DNA of 64,000 nt from Paraburkholderia largidicola (GTDB lineage Bacteria > Pseudomonadota > Gammaproteobacteria > Burkholderiales > Burkholderiaceae): the NCBI RefSeq assembly GCF_013426895.1, contig NZ_AP023174.1:1240001-1304000 (forward strand), written 5' to 3'. Shown here in pieces: positions 1 to 12,869 of this stretch. The translations under genes and the position numbers were made by a program. The notes beneath the pieces are model-generated. The model searched no databases and was not told the origin of the DNA. It saw only the letters and a program-made list of their open reading frames with translations. Position 1 is the stretch's first letter. Each line of letters opens with the position of its first letter.

Positions 1-111
1 GCTGCGTGCCGTTTCTGTTTGTATGGGCTTGTCAGGAAAGTGTCGGTTTCGTAATCAAATGTTTCGGGGATCGGTTTTGCTTTTGTTTTTTTGTTTTTGC
101 TTTCGCTTTGC

Positions 112-768
112 GCTGGCATCCGCGTGATGTTACTGGTTCGCAAGCGTCGCCCCTGTGCGGGGCGGCACCTACTTTTCTTTGCCGCCGCAAAGAAAAGTAG
201 GCAAAAGAAAGCGGCTCACACCGCCAGCCCGTGTTCCTATCCACGGGCCCCCAACGTCCCCACATGTCACACGGTAACGCGTTGTTCGTTGCCCGTTGCC
301 AGCGCTTCGAATGAACGCCTCACCCGCTTCGAATACCCGTACACGGGCCAGAGGCAGCGAATGGTATGTGCCGCCGAGGTGGCAAACGGTGTGTAGGTTG
401 TCGCGTCGTATAGCGTGGCGCTCTTACAGCGTGGAGCGCGTGCGCTATCGGTCCGGAGTGAGGCGTGTGAGGCACTACGGCCGACACACAGTTTGCCACC
501 TGGGCGGCGGGGGACTATCTGGTAGTGCGTGCCGCGACGCGGGCACATGAAGCGGGTGAGGCGCACTGCGAGAGCGTTGGCAACGAACGTGGGTCACGTG
601 GTTACCGTTTGAAGCGTAAGAACCTGTGGGGGCCCTCAGGCAGGAACAAGGATTGGCGGTGTTAGCCGCTTTCTTTTGCCTACTTTTCTTTGCGGCGGCA
701 AAGAAAAGTAGGTGCCGCCCCGCACAGGGGCGACGTTTGAAGCACGTAGGCATATCGCGGATGCCGGC
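112..768. repeat. Palindromic intergenic element, copy 1 (657 bp)
   Basis: This is one of three related elements in the window. The outer arms start and end with GCTGGCATCCGCG and its inverse. Each arm carries a GCCCCTGTGCGGGGC mini-hairpin and a 15-bp hairpin CCTACTTTTCTTTGC/GCAAAGAAAAGTAGG with a 4-nt loop (168-201 and 679-712). An inner inverted pair, AGGTGGCAAACGGTGTGTAGG at 377-397 and its inverse at about 480-501, lies closer to the centre. Outer, hairpin and inner arms all centre near position 440, so the whole element is one large imperfect palindrome. No transposase and no credible gene lies inside. Open frames here (for example ones reading RHLLFFAAAKKSRQKKAA) recur in every copy and are products of the repeat. 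It lies 50 bp beyond the thiC stop codon. Bases 1-111 to its left hold a T-rich stretch and no gene. Confidence 0.9.
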
Positions 769-818
769 ACAGCACAGTACAGCACAGCACACCAACACCC
801 ACGCGCACCATTGCGCGT

Positions 819-3289
<2,471 letters not shown>

Positions 3290-3751
3290 ATGAAGTCAGC
3301 AAACGGGTCGATAGCTGCGATGACTGCATGTGTCGTTGCGGCAGGCGTATGGCTGCCGTCGGCGGTTGACGCAGCGCAATTTCAGACGGGTGGGACGATT
3401 ACCTTTACGGGCGCCATTGTCGCGCCGTCATACGGCATCTCGACTCACGTTTCAGGAAGTTATCAAGGATTCCATACGGAAAAAACTGGAGGCGAGAATG
3501 CATCGACGGTCGATGTCACGTTTGCGCCTGCGCTGAACACGTCGCTGGCCGCGCACGTTTCGCTGCTGGTCAACACGGACGCAGGCGTGGTCACACCGCA
3601 TACGCTAAAGACGCGCTTCACCGACAACGCGAAGCACGTCGCCCAGTCGGCGGACGCAGCGTACAGCGTGGGCCGCGCCGGCGGCACGCTGTCGATCGTG
3701 GGCGGCGCGCAAACGGAGAGGGCGGTGACGGTGCTGGTGAGCTACGACTGA
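3290..3751 (+). CDS. Small secreted fimbrial-type protein
   Basis: The 153-residue product begins with a clear signal peptide (MKSANGSIAAMTACVVAAGVW, cleavage near VDA-AQF). The mature start GGTITFTGAIVAPSYG resembles the N-terminal donor-strand region of type 1 fimbrial subunits, and the tail TVLVSYD resembles their C-terminal beta strand. There are no cysteines in the mature part, unlike typical major pilins. A purine-rich GGAGAG lies just before the ATG. No chaperone or usher gene is adjacent, so it is an orphan. It could be a fimbrial subunit used with a chaperone-usher system elsewhere, or a fimbria-like secreted protein with another role. The family call rests on these short motifs only. 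Confidence 0.6.
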   Translation: MKSANGSIAAMTACVVAAGVWLPSAVDAAQFQTGGTITFTGAIVAPSYGISTHVSGSYQGFHTEKTGGENASTVDVTFAPALNTSLAAHVSLLVNTDAGVVTPHTLKTRFTDNAKHVAQSADAAYSVGRAGGTLSIVGGAQTERAVTVLVSYD

Positions 3752-4095
3752 CCCCGGCGAATCCGGGCGGGCGGCGCGATGGTCGCCCGCGTCCGTCGTT
3801 TCATCTCGCTTACAACGAAAGTTACGATTCTCTTGCCGGAGGAATGTCCAGATATTGCATAATGCTCGGCGGCGCGAGCGATTCGCGCCCGTTGGCTGCT
3901 TTTGTTGCATTCTGCATCGCGTAGGCCATCAATTCGCACCATTGACCTGGTGCTTCCCTTGCCGTTCGACATCCGCTCTACTGCCATGCCCGCCCGCTTT
4001 GCCCTTTCTGCCGCGTCGCCGATGCGGCGCCTGCCGTCCCGTTCATGGGTGTTCAGCGGGGCCGCGGCGCAATCGCCGGCACGGGCGGGCTGAAC
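3752..4095. other. Intergenic region, no gene recognised
   Basis: This lies between the fimbrial-type gene and the EamA transporter. Short frames here look random. It probably carries the transporter promoter, but no motif is strong enough to name. Confidence 0.4.
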
Positions 4096-5013
4096 GTGGC
4101 GCTGAATATTCCTGACCGTTTCCCGTTCCGCCTGCCGCAATCCCACGGTGGACAGATCGCGCTCGCGCTGGGCGTCGTTTATATCGTGTGGGGCTCGACG
4201 TATCTTGCCGTGCACGTTGCGCTTGGATCGTTTCCGCCGCTGCTGCTGTCGGGGCTGCGCAACTTCTTCGCGGGCGTCGGACTGTTCATCTTCGCGATGC
4301 GCCGCAAGCCCGTGTGGCCGCCGCTCACGGAAATCCGCAATGCGGGGCTGGTGGGCACGATGCTCGTCGGCCTGTCGAGCGGGATGCTCGCGTACGGGAT
4401 GCGCACCGTCGGCACGGGCACGGCGGCCGTGATGGTCGCGACCGTGCCGCTGTTCGCCACCGTCATCGCGGCGATCGCCGGGCGCAAGATCGGCCGGGGC
4501 GAATGGTTCGCGATCGGGCTGGGGCTCGTCGGCATCGCGATTCTCAGTCATGGCGACCAGAGCTCGGGCTCGGCGGGCGGCAGTCTCGCCATTCTCTGCG
4601 GCGCGCTGTTCTGGGCGGGCGGCGCGCATCTGGCGTCGCGCCTCAAGCTGCCGTCGGACCTGTTTCTGTCGACGTCGCTGCAAATCGGCCTGGGCGGCGC
4701 GATGTCGACGCTGGTCGCGTGGCTCTCGGGCGAGCGGATGATGGACATTCACTTTCTGCCCGTCGTCGCGTTCCTGTATCTGATGCTGATCGGCACGATG
4801 GCCGCTTACGTCGCGTACGGCTTCCTGATCCGGCACACGAGCCCGATCATCGCGAGCAGCTGCATGTACGTGAACCCGGTGGTCGCGGTGGCGCTGGGCG
4901 CGCTGCTGCTAGGCGAGCCGGTGACGCGCGCGACCGTCGTCGCGACGTGCGTGATTCTGGCGAGTGTCGGGCTGTCGTTCTGGTTCGACTATCGGCGGCG
5001 CGGCACGGCTTGA
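4096..5013 (+). CDS. EamA/DMT family transporter (YedA-like)
   Basis: This is an inner-membrane drug/metabolite exporter of the ten-helix EamA type. The first helix contains ALGVVYIVWGSTYLAVH, the usual opening of YedA/RhaT-like members, and the second EamA half ends with MYVNPVVAVALGALLLGEPVT, a hallmark of the last helices. With the GTG start at 4096 the protein has 305 residues, close to the family norm. A start at 4045 would add 17 residues of non-typical sequence and is less likely, though it cannot be excluded. The substrate cannot be read from the sequence. The gene converges with the disrupted fadH. Confidence 0.85.
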   Translation: MALNIPDRFPFRLPQSHGGQIALALGVVYIVWGSTYLAVHVALGSFPPLLLSGLRNFFAGVGLFIFAMRRKPVWPPLTEIRNAGLVGTMLVGLSSGMLAYGMRTVGTGTAAVMVATVPLFATVIAAIAGRKIGRGEWFAIGLGLVGIAILSHGDQSSGSAGGSLAILCGALFWAGGAHLASRLKLPSDLFLSTSLQIGLGGAMSTLVAWLSGERMMDIHFLPVVAFLYLMLIGTMAAYVAYGFLIRHTSPIIASSCMYVNPVVAVALGALLLGEPVTRATVVATCVILASVGLSFWFDYRRRGTA

Positions 5014-5043
5014 GAGCCGCCAGCGCGACAGTCGATACCGCGT

Positions 5044-7451
<2,408 letters not shown>

Positions 7452-8240
7452 ATGAAGGTTATCAGGACCATGGCGGCGCTCATCGGAGCGGCCGCGCTCG
7501 TGTCGGCGTGCGGTGGAAGCTCGAACGACGTCGGCAAGGAACTCGGGTTGCAAAATCCGTTGATCCATTTCGTGCACGCTATTCCAGGCGGCCCTGCCGT
7601 CGACTTTCTCGTCAACGGCGGCGCGTTGCAGAAGAACATCTCGTACAAGAACGTGACGAACTTCGCGAACATCAACACGGGGCAGACATCCGTGGCGTAT
7701 GCGGCGACGGGGACCACGACCGCGCTCGCGAGCGGCACCTTCTCCGATGTCGCGAAGGGTCACGAGTATACGGTGATCGCGGTGCCGGGTTCGACGGGCG
7801 CTGATATCGGTCTGATCGACGATCCGTTCGACAAGGGCCTGCTGTCGAACAGCGCGCGCGTGCGGGGCTTCAATGCATCGCTGAACGCGTCGAACCTCGA
7901 CCTGTATCTGGTTCCCGCGAGCAACACCAGCATCACGAGCGCCAGTCCGACGCTGGCAGGCGTGTCCTTCAAGAACGCGGTGCCTGCGAGCGGCCAGGAC
8001 TCGGTCTACGTGTCGGGCGGCACGTATGTGCTGATCGCGACGACGGCGGGTAGCAAGACGCCGATCTTCCAGTCGAGTTCGTTCGATCTCGCGAACAACG
8101 CGGACTGGCTCGTGACGTCGGTGCCGATCGGCGGCGTGCTCAGCCAGTTGCTGCCGAACCAGATCCACCTGCTCGTCGCGCAGGGCGGCAACACGAGCCA
8201 ACCGGCGCTTGAATTGACTAACACGTTGAACGGCCAATAA
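7452..8240 (+). CDS. DUF4397-type surface lipoprotein
   Basis: The 262-residue protein starts with a lipoprotein signal (MKVIRTMAALIGAAALVSAC) whose lipobox LVSAC is followed by GGSS, so it is probably lipid-anchored. The body has two similar beta-rich segments: FVHAIPGGPAVDFLVNG with VAYAATGTTTALASGT, then VRGFNASLNASNLDLYLV. This is the pattern of DUF4397 domains, which pair a short cargo-like strand with a 'feature of the thing' strand. The function of the family is unknown. A ribosome site GGGAGAGGTGG precedes the ATG, and a strong terminator follows at 8289-8324, so the gene is monocistronic. Confidence 0.8.
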   Translation: MKVIRTMAALIGAAALVSACGGSSNDVGKELGLQNPLIHFVHAIPGGPAVDFLVNGGALQKNISYKNVTNFANINTGQTSVAYAATGTTTALASGTFSDVAKGHEYTVIAVPGSTGADIGLIDDPFDKGLLSNSARVRGFNASLNASNLDLYLVPASNTSITSASPTLAGVSFKNAVPASGQDSVYVSGGTYVLIATTAGSKTPIFQSSSFDLANNADWLVTSVPIGGVLSQLLPNQIHLLVAQGGNTSQPALELTNTLNGQ

Positions 8241-8288
8241 AACAACGACGGCATGGCCTGATGACGATGCAGTAGCAGGGGGGACGGC

Positions 8289-8324
8289 ACGGCGGCTCAT
8301 GCAAATGGGCCGCCGTTCTGTTTT
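8289..8324 (+). terminator. Rho-independent terminator after the DUF4397 gene
   Basis: ACGGCGGCTCAT and ATGGGCCGCCGT form a 12-bp stem with one G-U pair and a GCAA loop, followed by TCTGTTTT. Confidence 0.85.
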
Positions 8325-8357
8325 GGGCGCCTGATTCGTACACCAGAAGCGCAGGCG

Positions 8358-8388
8358 CAAAAAAACCGCCGCGAAATACGCGGCGGTG
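8358..8388 (-). terminator. Rho-independent terminator of the entericidin gene
   Basis: On the minus strand CCGCCGCG and CGCGGCGG pair across a 5-nt loop and are followed by a run of seven T. It lies 40 bp beyond the entericidin stop. Confidence 0.85.
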
Positions 8389-8427
8389 AGGGTAATGGGT
8401 GAATCGGATCGACCGGTGGCTGCGATA

Positions 8428-8565
8428 TCAGTCGGAGTGCTTCTCAGCCGAATTGGTGATGGCGTTGCCGCCCTTGGAGATGTCCTGGCCGGCGCCGGCC
8501 ATCGTGTTGCAGGCGGCTAGCAGCGTCGTGCCCGCGAGCAGCAGAAGTGCGATGAGTCGTGTCAT
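8428..8565 (-). CDS. Entericidin A/B family lipoprotein (45 aa)
   Basis: This very small gene encodes MTRLIALLLLAGTTLLAAC, then NTMAGAGQDISKGGNAITN and a short tail SAEKHSD. The lipobox LAAC and the block NTMAGAGQDI-KGG-AI are typical of entericidins, small cell-envelope lipoproteins linked in E. coli to stationary-phase and osmotic stress. An AGGGAGAA ribosome site stands 6 nt before the ATG, and a terminator follows. No second entericidin gene (antidote/toxin pair) lies next to it. It is near the stress-type signalling cluster, which fits a stress role, but that link is inference. Confidence 0.9.
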   Translation of the reverse strand: MTRLIALLLLAGTTLLAACNTMAGAGQDISKGGNAITNSAEKHSD

Positions 8566-8795
8566 GAGTTTTCTCCCTATCTGGAATAGTCAGGAATCTT
8601 CGACGGTTGCTTCGATCGATTCGCGCGCGCCGGTCTGGTCAGGTATTGCATTCGACATCGCCCGGCGTGCGCGCCCTGTCGTCCGACCGGGGCGTCGCGC
8701 CAGCCGATCCGGTCTGATTCCATGGTAAGAGACGCGTTGCCGCGATGCTGTCAGAGGCGCCACGATTTTCGTGTCGGCGCAATCCTACGTGGACA

Positions 8796-10313
8796 TCAAA
8801 GGCGTTCGGCGGGCGCGTGGCCCTGGGTGCTTGTGCTGTCCGGAACGGTACCCGGTGCTTCCTCAACGATCCGATCGACGCCCAGACTGTCTTCCTTCGT
8901 CCCGCGAACGGTCGGCACGGGCAGCACGACGTGTATGTCGGTGCCGTGCAGCTCGCCACGCCGGATGTCGAAGCGTCCGCCGCGCGCGGCCACGCGCTGG
9001 CGCATGCCCATCAGTCCATGCGTATGCGTGCGCGTCAGATCGGCGGGCATGATACCGACGCCGTTGTCGGCGATATGCAGCGACACCTCGCCGTGGCCGG
9101 TGCTCAAGGTGATCGTGACCTGCGTCGCGCGCGCGTACTTCGCTGCGTTGGTCAGCGACTCCTGCGCGACACGAAAAAGCGCGATCTCGGTCTGCTCGTC
9201 GAGTTGCAGTTCGTCGCTGGGCAGATGCAGGTCGAGCGCCCAGCCATTGCGTTGCGCGGCTTCGTCGGCGAGCGTGCGCAGCGCGGTCACGAGGCCGAAG
9301 TTCGCGAGCACGGTCGGCCGCATGTCCTCGATGATGCGTCGCTTGAGCGCGATGCCCTGATCGAGCGTCTCGAGCGCACGCGTCAGTTTCTCCGCGATTG
9401 CCGGGTCGGTGTCCTGGAGTTTGCGCCGCGCCCACGCGACATCCATCTTGCTCGCCGTGAGAATCGCGCCGAGTTCGTCGTGGAGTTCGCGCGCCAACTG
9501 GGTCTTCTCGTTTTCGCTGACGGCCTGCAAGTGCCAGCCAAGCGCTTCGAGTTGCCGCGTGCGCTCGTTGACGAGTTGATCGAGTTCTTCCTGCTGCGTG
9601 ATCAACTGTTTTTGCGCGCGCGCCTGGCTGTCGAGCTGAATGCCGAGATTGCGGAACAGCAGAATGAACAACACGATATTGAGCGCGGACAGGCCCGCCG
9701 CGACGAAGGTGGAGACACGCTGGTCGGCGCGGCTCGCGTCGAGCGCGCGCTGCGCGCGGCGCTCTTCGTTGTCGCGCAGTAAAGAGAGCGTGCTGGTCAC
9801 GAGCGATGCATCGACGCTGCTGTTTGCCGCTGCGCCGCCGCAAGCGACCAGATCGAGCGGATGGGACGCCGCCTGCTGTAACGCATGTGCGCCGCTGCCG
9901 ATGCGCGCGCCGATCAGCGCGGCGATCTGCGTGAAGCTGGACAGTTCCGCGCTGTCGGCGGCGCGTTTGAAGTATGCGTCGAGCGAACGGATGCTGCGGC
10001 GGATATCGGCGGCGCGTGCGCAATAGCTGCGCGCGTCGGCATCGTCCCTCGTCAGCAGAAAGCGGCTTTCATGCGATTGCAACAACGCGAGTTGTCCGGC
10101 GAGGTCGCTGAGCTGCACGCTCGCGTTGCGGGCTTCGAGCGCCGTTTCGTATTCCGACGCGATGCGTTGCCGCGCCGTTTCCAGAATGACGAGACCGCCG
10201 CACGTGATGACGATCGCGACCGTCATCGCGATGGCCCAGCTGCGCTGATGCATCCAGTCCGCAAGCCTGGTGGTGAATCCCGCTTCCGCGCCCTCTGACA
10301 CTGCACTCTCCAT
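8796..10313 (-). CDS. Sensor histidine kinase, NarX/UhpB type
   Basis: The 505-residue membrane kinase has transmembrane segments at about 27-45 and 203-223 enclosing a helical periplasmic sensor region of about 155 residues. The first part of that region resembles CHASE3-type domains (SVQLSDLAGQLALLQSHESR). A coiled coil follows (240-270), then a HisKA_3 dimerisation domain with the phosphoacceptor His278 in ELHDELGAIL, and an HATPase with N box ESLTNAAKYA, G1 DNGVGI and G2 HGLMGMRQR. HisKA_3 kinases pair with NarL/LuxR regulators. The only one nearby is at 11721-12365 on the other strand, a likely partner. The ligand is not readable. The C-terminal about 45 residues after the HATPase are unstructured. 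Confidence 0.9.
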   Translation of the reverse strand: MESAVSEGAEAGFTTRLADWMHQRSWAIAMTVAIVITCGGLVILETARQRIASEYETALEARNASVQLSDLAGQLALLQSHESRFLLTRDDADARSYCARAADIRRSIRSLDAYFKRAADSAELSSFTQIAALIGARIGSGAHALQQAASHPLDLVACGGAAANSSVDASLVTSTLSLLRDNEERRAQRALDASRADQRVSTFVAAGLSALNIVLFILLFRNLGIQLDSQARAQKQLITQQEELDQLVNERTRQLEALGWHLQAVSENEKTQLARELHDELGAILTASKMDVAWARRKLQDTDPAIAEKLTRALETLDQGIALKRRIIEDMRPTVLANFGLVTALRTLADEAAQRNGWALDLHLPSDELQLDEQTEIALFRVAQESLTNAAKYARATQVTITLSTGHGEVSLHIADNGVGIMPADLTRTHTHGLMGMRQRVAARGGRFDIRRGELHGTDIHVVLPVPTVRGTKEDSLGVDRIVEEAPGTVPDSTSTQGHAPAERL

Positions 10314-10530
10314 GCGATGAAGTCATCGACAGTGTAGCGTCGCGCGGCGCGTTTGAGTCGTGCGAGCGTCCCGAACGGGCCGCCAGACGCCTCGCCGAAA
10401 GCGGATGTCGGCGGATTCCCACACGAAAAACAGCGCGCGCCCGAATGCGGGTACGCAACGTGCTCCGTACGATGAGTGCTAGGAATCCATAGCGACCATT
10501 CAGCCACATTAGCCAAGGGAGGTTGCCATC

Positions 10531-10707
10531 ATGCTCAAGTGGGCGTTGTTCTTCGCCGTGATCGCCGTGATCGCGGGGCTGCTCGGATTCACAGGCGTTG
10601 CTGCAGGTGCGGCGGCGATCGCGAAGTTCCTGTTCGTGGTGTTCCTGATCCTGTGCGTCGTGTTCCTCGTGCTCGGCTTCGTCATCACGAAGAAGATCGT
10701 CGATTAG
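10531..10707 (+). CDS. DUF1328 small membrane protein (UPF0391), copy 1
   Basis: The gene encodes a 58-residue hydrophobic peptide, [20 protein letters not shown] followed by [19 protein letters not shown] and a tail ending ITKKIVD. Two transmembrane helices are separated by a short [10 protein letters not shown] turn, the family signature. A GGGAGG ribosome site precedes the ATG. The function is unknown. In many proteobacteria such genes respond to envelope or general stress. A second member starts 88 bp downstream in the same direction, followed by a ferritin-like gene, suggesting co-expression. Confidence 0.92.
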   Translation: MLKWALFFAVIAVIAGLLGFTGVAAGAAAIAKFLFVVFLILCVVFLVLGFVITKKIVD

Positions 10708-10795
10708 CGAAGCCCGGAGGCAACTCAGGATCAAGCGCGGGCCGCTCGAACGGGGTCTGCTGCCAGTCATCGCTTAAACAGGAAGGAGCGTTGTC

Positions 10796-10957
10796 ATGCT
10801 GCATTACGCACTCGTGTTCTTCGTGATCGCGATCATCGCCGCTGTGTTCGGCTTCACCGGCATTGCCGCCGGCGCCGCCGAAATAGCCAAGATTCTGTTC
10901 TACATCTTCCTGGTGGTGTTCGTCGTCACGCTGCTGCTTGGCGTGTTCCGAACCTAG
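10796..10957 (+). CDS. DUF1328 small membrane protein (UPF0391), copy 2
   Basis: The 53-residue product [20 protein letters not shown] / [19 protein letters not shown] ends in GVFRT. It has the same two-helix plan and [10 protein letters not shown] turn as the gene just upstream, but with a Glu in the second helix and a shorter tail. The ribosome site AGGAAGGAG is near-ideal. The pair looks like a tandem duplication that has diverged, rather than a recent copy. Confidence 0.92.
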   Translation: MLHYALVFFVIAIIAAVFGFTGIAAGAAEIAKILFYIFLVVFVVTLLLGVFRT

Positions 10958-11056
10958 CGCAAGCAATACGCCCGCATCGCGCACGCTGTGCCGCCACACA
11001 TGACAGACGGTGGCCGCGTGTGCGTTTCCCACAATACCGGAACAAGGAGTCAGTCA

Positions 11057-11602
11057 ATGTCGAACGCAACCAAAGGCGAATTCGTGATGGACCTCGAACG
11101 CATTCGCCAGCAGGCACGCAAGGATATGGACGATGGTCCCGTCACGCAGACCTATGGCGCGGATCGCAAGACCGTGCTGAAGCTGCTCAACGGCTCGCTC
11201 GCGACGGAACTCGTCTGCGTGCTGCGCTACAAGCGCCACTATTTCATGGCGAAGGGCATCAATTCAGAAGCGGTCGCGCAGGAGTTCCTCGAACACGCGA
11301 ACGAAGAGCAGGGCCATGCGGACACGCTCGCGGCGCGCATCGTGCAACTCGGGGGCGAGCCGGACTTTGCGCCGGACAGTCTGTCGAAGCGCTCGCACTC
11401 GGAATACAAGGAAGGCTCGAACCTGACCGACATGATCCGCGAGAACCTGATCGCGGAGCGCATTGCGATCGATACCTATCGCGAGATCATCCGTTATCTC
11501 GGCGACACCGACGTCACGACGCGCCGGATCTTCGAAGAGATTCTCGCCGTCGAGGAAGAGCACGCGGACGATATGGCCGATCTGCTGTCGGGTCGCGAGT
11601 GA
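11057..11602 (+). CDS. Ferritin-like di-iron protein (bacterioferritin/Dps-like)
   Basis: The 181-residue protein is a four-helix ferritin-like domain. Four carboxylate helices supply candidate di-iron ligands: LATELVCVLRY, EHANEEQGHAD, NLIAERIAIDTYREI and EEILAVEEEHADDM, the E / ExxH / E / ExxH pattern. It probably stores or detoxifies iron, or protects against peroxide. It lacks the heme-binding Met context of classic bacterioferritin, so the family name stays general. The start at 11057 has AAGGAG 10 nt upstream. It follows the two DUF1328 genes by 99 bp and precedes the NarL-type regulator by 118 bp on the same strand. Confidence 0.85.
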   Translation: MSNATKGEFVMDLERIRQQARKDMDDGPVTQTYGADRKTVLKLLNGSLATELVCVLRYKRHYFMAKGINSEAVAQEFLEHANEEQGHADTLAARIVQLGGEPDFAPDSLSKRSHSEYKEGSNLTDMIRENLIAERIAIDTYREIIRYLGDTDVTTRRIFEEILAVEEEHADDMADLLSGRE

Positions 11603-11720
11603 GGGGAAAGGGCGGCTGGGCGCGAAGGCAACGGGCGGCGTGCGGTTCGCGCCGCGCCCGTCTTCGCAACCTTCGCAATCCTGTAGAGCACATGCATTTG
11701 CACTGCGATAAACCACATCC

Positions 11721-12365
11721 ATGATTCGAGTGCTGATAGCGGACGACCACGCGATCGTTCGGGGCGGGTTCAGACAGTTCGTCGCTGACGAGCCGGACAT
11801 GTGCGTCGCGGCGGAAGCATCGACGGGCGACGAAACGATCCGCCTCGTGCGCGAGCAGCTAACGGGCGAGCCTTTCGACGTCGTGTTGCTCGATATCGCG
11901 ATGCCCGACAAGAACGGCATCGACACGTTGCGCGTGATCCGCCAGATGCGACCCGAGCAGGGCGTGCTGATCCTGTCGGGCTATCCGGAGAGCCAGTACG
12001 CAATCAACCTGTTGCGCGCGGGCGCGAACGGCTATCTGAACAAGGACTGCGAGCCCGACGAGATCGTGCGTGCCATCCGTTCGGTCGCGCGCGGGCATCG
12101 CTATCTGTCGGAGGCCGTTGCCGATACGCTCGCGAACAGTCTCGACAAGCCTGCTGCGACGAACCCGCATGAACAGCTATCGGAACGCGAGTTCCAGATC
12201 TTCTGCAAGCTCGCATCAGGTCAGATTCCGACCGATATCGCCGGTGAGTTGCATCTGTCGGTGAAAACGGTCAGCACGTATCGCGCGCGCGTGCTCGAAA
12301 AGATGCACATGACGAACAACGCGGACATGACCTACTACGCGATCAAGAACGGCCTGATCGAATGA
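11721..12365 (+). CDS. NarL/LuxR-family response regulator
   Basis: The 214-residue regulator has an N-terminal receiver (DD at 8-9, phosphoacceptor Asp58 in VVLLDIAMPD, Lys in LNKD) and a C-terminal GerE helix-turn-helix (LSEREFQIFCKLASGQIPTD ... LHLSVKTVSTYRARVLEKM). It is the likely partner of the HisKA_3 kinase at 8796-10313, encoded 1.4 kb away on the opposite strand. It may control the intervening DUF1328 and ferritin-like genes, which is inference from position. The next gene, a receiver-only protein, starts 42 bp downstream. Confidence 0.92.
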   Translation: MIRVLIADDHAIVRGGFRQFVADEPDMCVAAEASTGDETIRLVREQLTGEPFDVVLLDIAMPDKNGIDTLRVIRQMRPEQGVLILSGYPESQYAINLLRAGANGYLNKDCEPDEIVRAIRSVARGHRYLSEAVADTLANSLDKPAATNPHEQLSEREFQIFCKLASGQIPTDIAGELHLSVKTVSTYRARVLEKMHMTNNADMTYYAIKNGLIE

Positions 12366-12407
12366 ACGAATGAACCCGTGACGACCCGCGAGCATGGAAC
12401 GCAACCG

Positions 12408-12839
12408 ATGAACGCCGACTCCCTCACTGCACACACCGATTCCGGCCGCGCGCCGTTGCGTGTGCTGCTGATCGAGGATTCGCCGCTGATCCGGCGCAGC
12501 ATCGTCGAAGCGATCGATGCGTCGGGCGTGATGCAGGTGGCCGCGCAGGCCGAATCCGCCGACGAGGCGATCGCGCTGCTGGATGGCGAAGCGTTCGACG
12601 CCGTAATCGTCGATCTGCAACTGAAGGGCGGATCGAGCGTGCCGGTGCTGGCGTATATGCAAAGAGAAGGATTGATCGAGTCGACGTTTGCCGCCGTGCT
12701 GACCAACCATGCGTTGCCCGCGTACCGCGAGCGCTGCCAGCAATATGGCGTGCGGCATTTCTACGACAAGTCGTTCGAGTTCGATCGCGTGATCGACGCG
12801 CTGCACGAATATGCGCAGGCGCGTCTGGAAGCGCGATAG
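12408..12839 (+). CDS. Stand-alone response-regulator receiver protein
   Basis: This is a single receiver domain (143 residues) with no output domain: acidic pair ED at 23-24, phosphoacceptor Asp69 in AVIVDLQLKG, Thr in AVLTNH and Lys in FYDKSFEFD. Stand-alone receivers act as phosphate sinks or phosphorelay intermediates, or bind partner proteins. Because it follows the NarL-type regulator by 42 bp, it probably tunes the same kinase pathway. A GTG start at 12378 would add ten residues. ATG 12408 is preferred because the added residues are not receiver-like. Confidence 0.85.
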   Translation: MNADSLTAHTDSGRAPLRVLLIEDSPLIRRSIVEAIDASGVMQVAAQAESADEAIALLDGEAFDAVIVDLQLKGGSSVPVLAYMQREGLIESTFAAVLTNHALPAYRERCQQYGVRHFYDKSFEFDRVIDALHEYAQARLEAR

Positions 12840-12869
12840 CGGGTTTCGCGCAGCGAAATCAGATCGACA

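Noticed and set aside
91..396. Open frames inside the palindromic elements reading RHLLFFAAAKKSRQKKAA or GAAPTFLCRRKEK
   Set aside because: The same peptides appear in all three copies and on both strands, following the repeat hairpin. They have no ribosome site and are products of the repeat, not genes.
112..768. Insertion sequence or integron-type element
   Set aside because: No transposase or recombinase gene, and no clear target-site duplication is visible.
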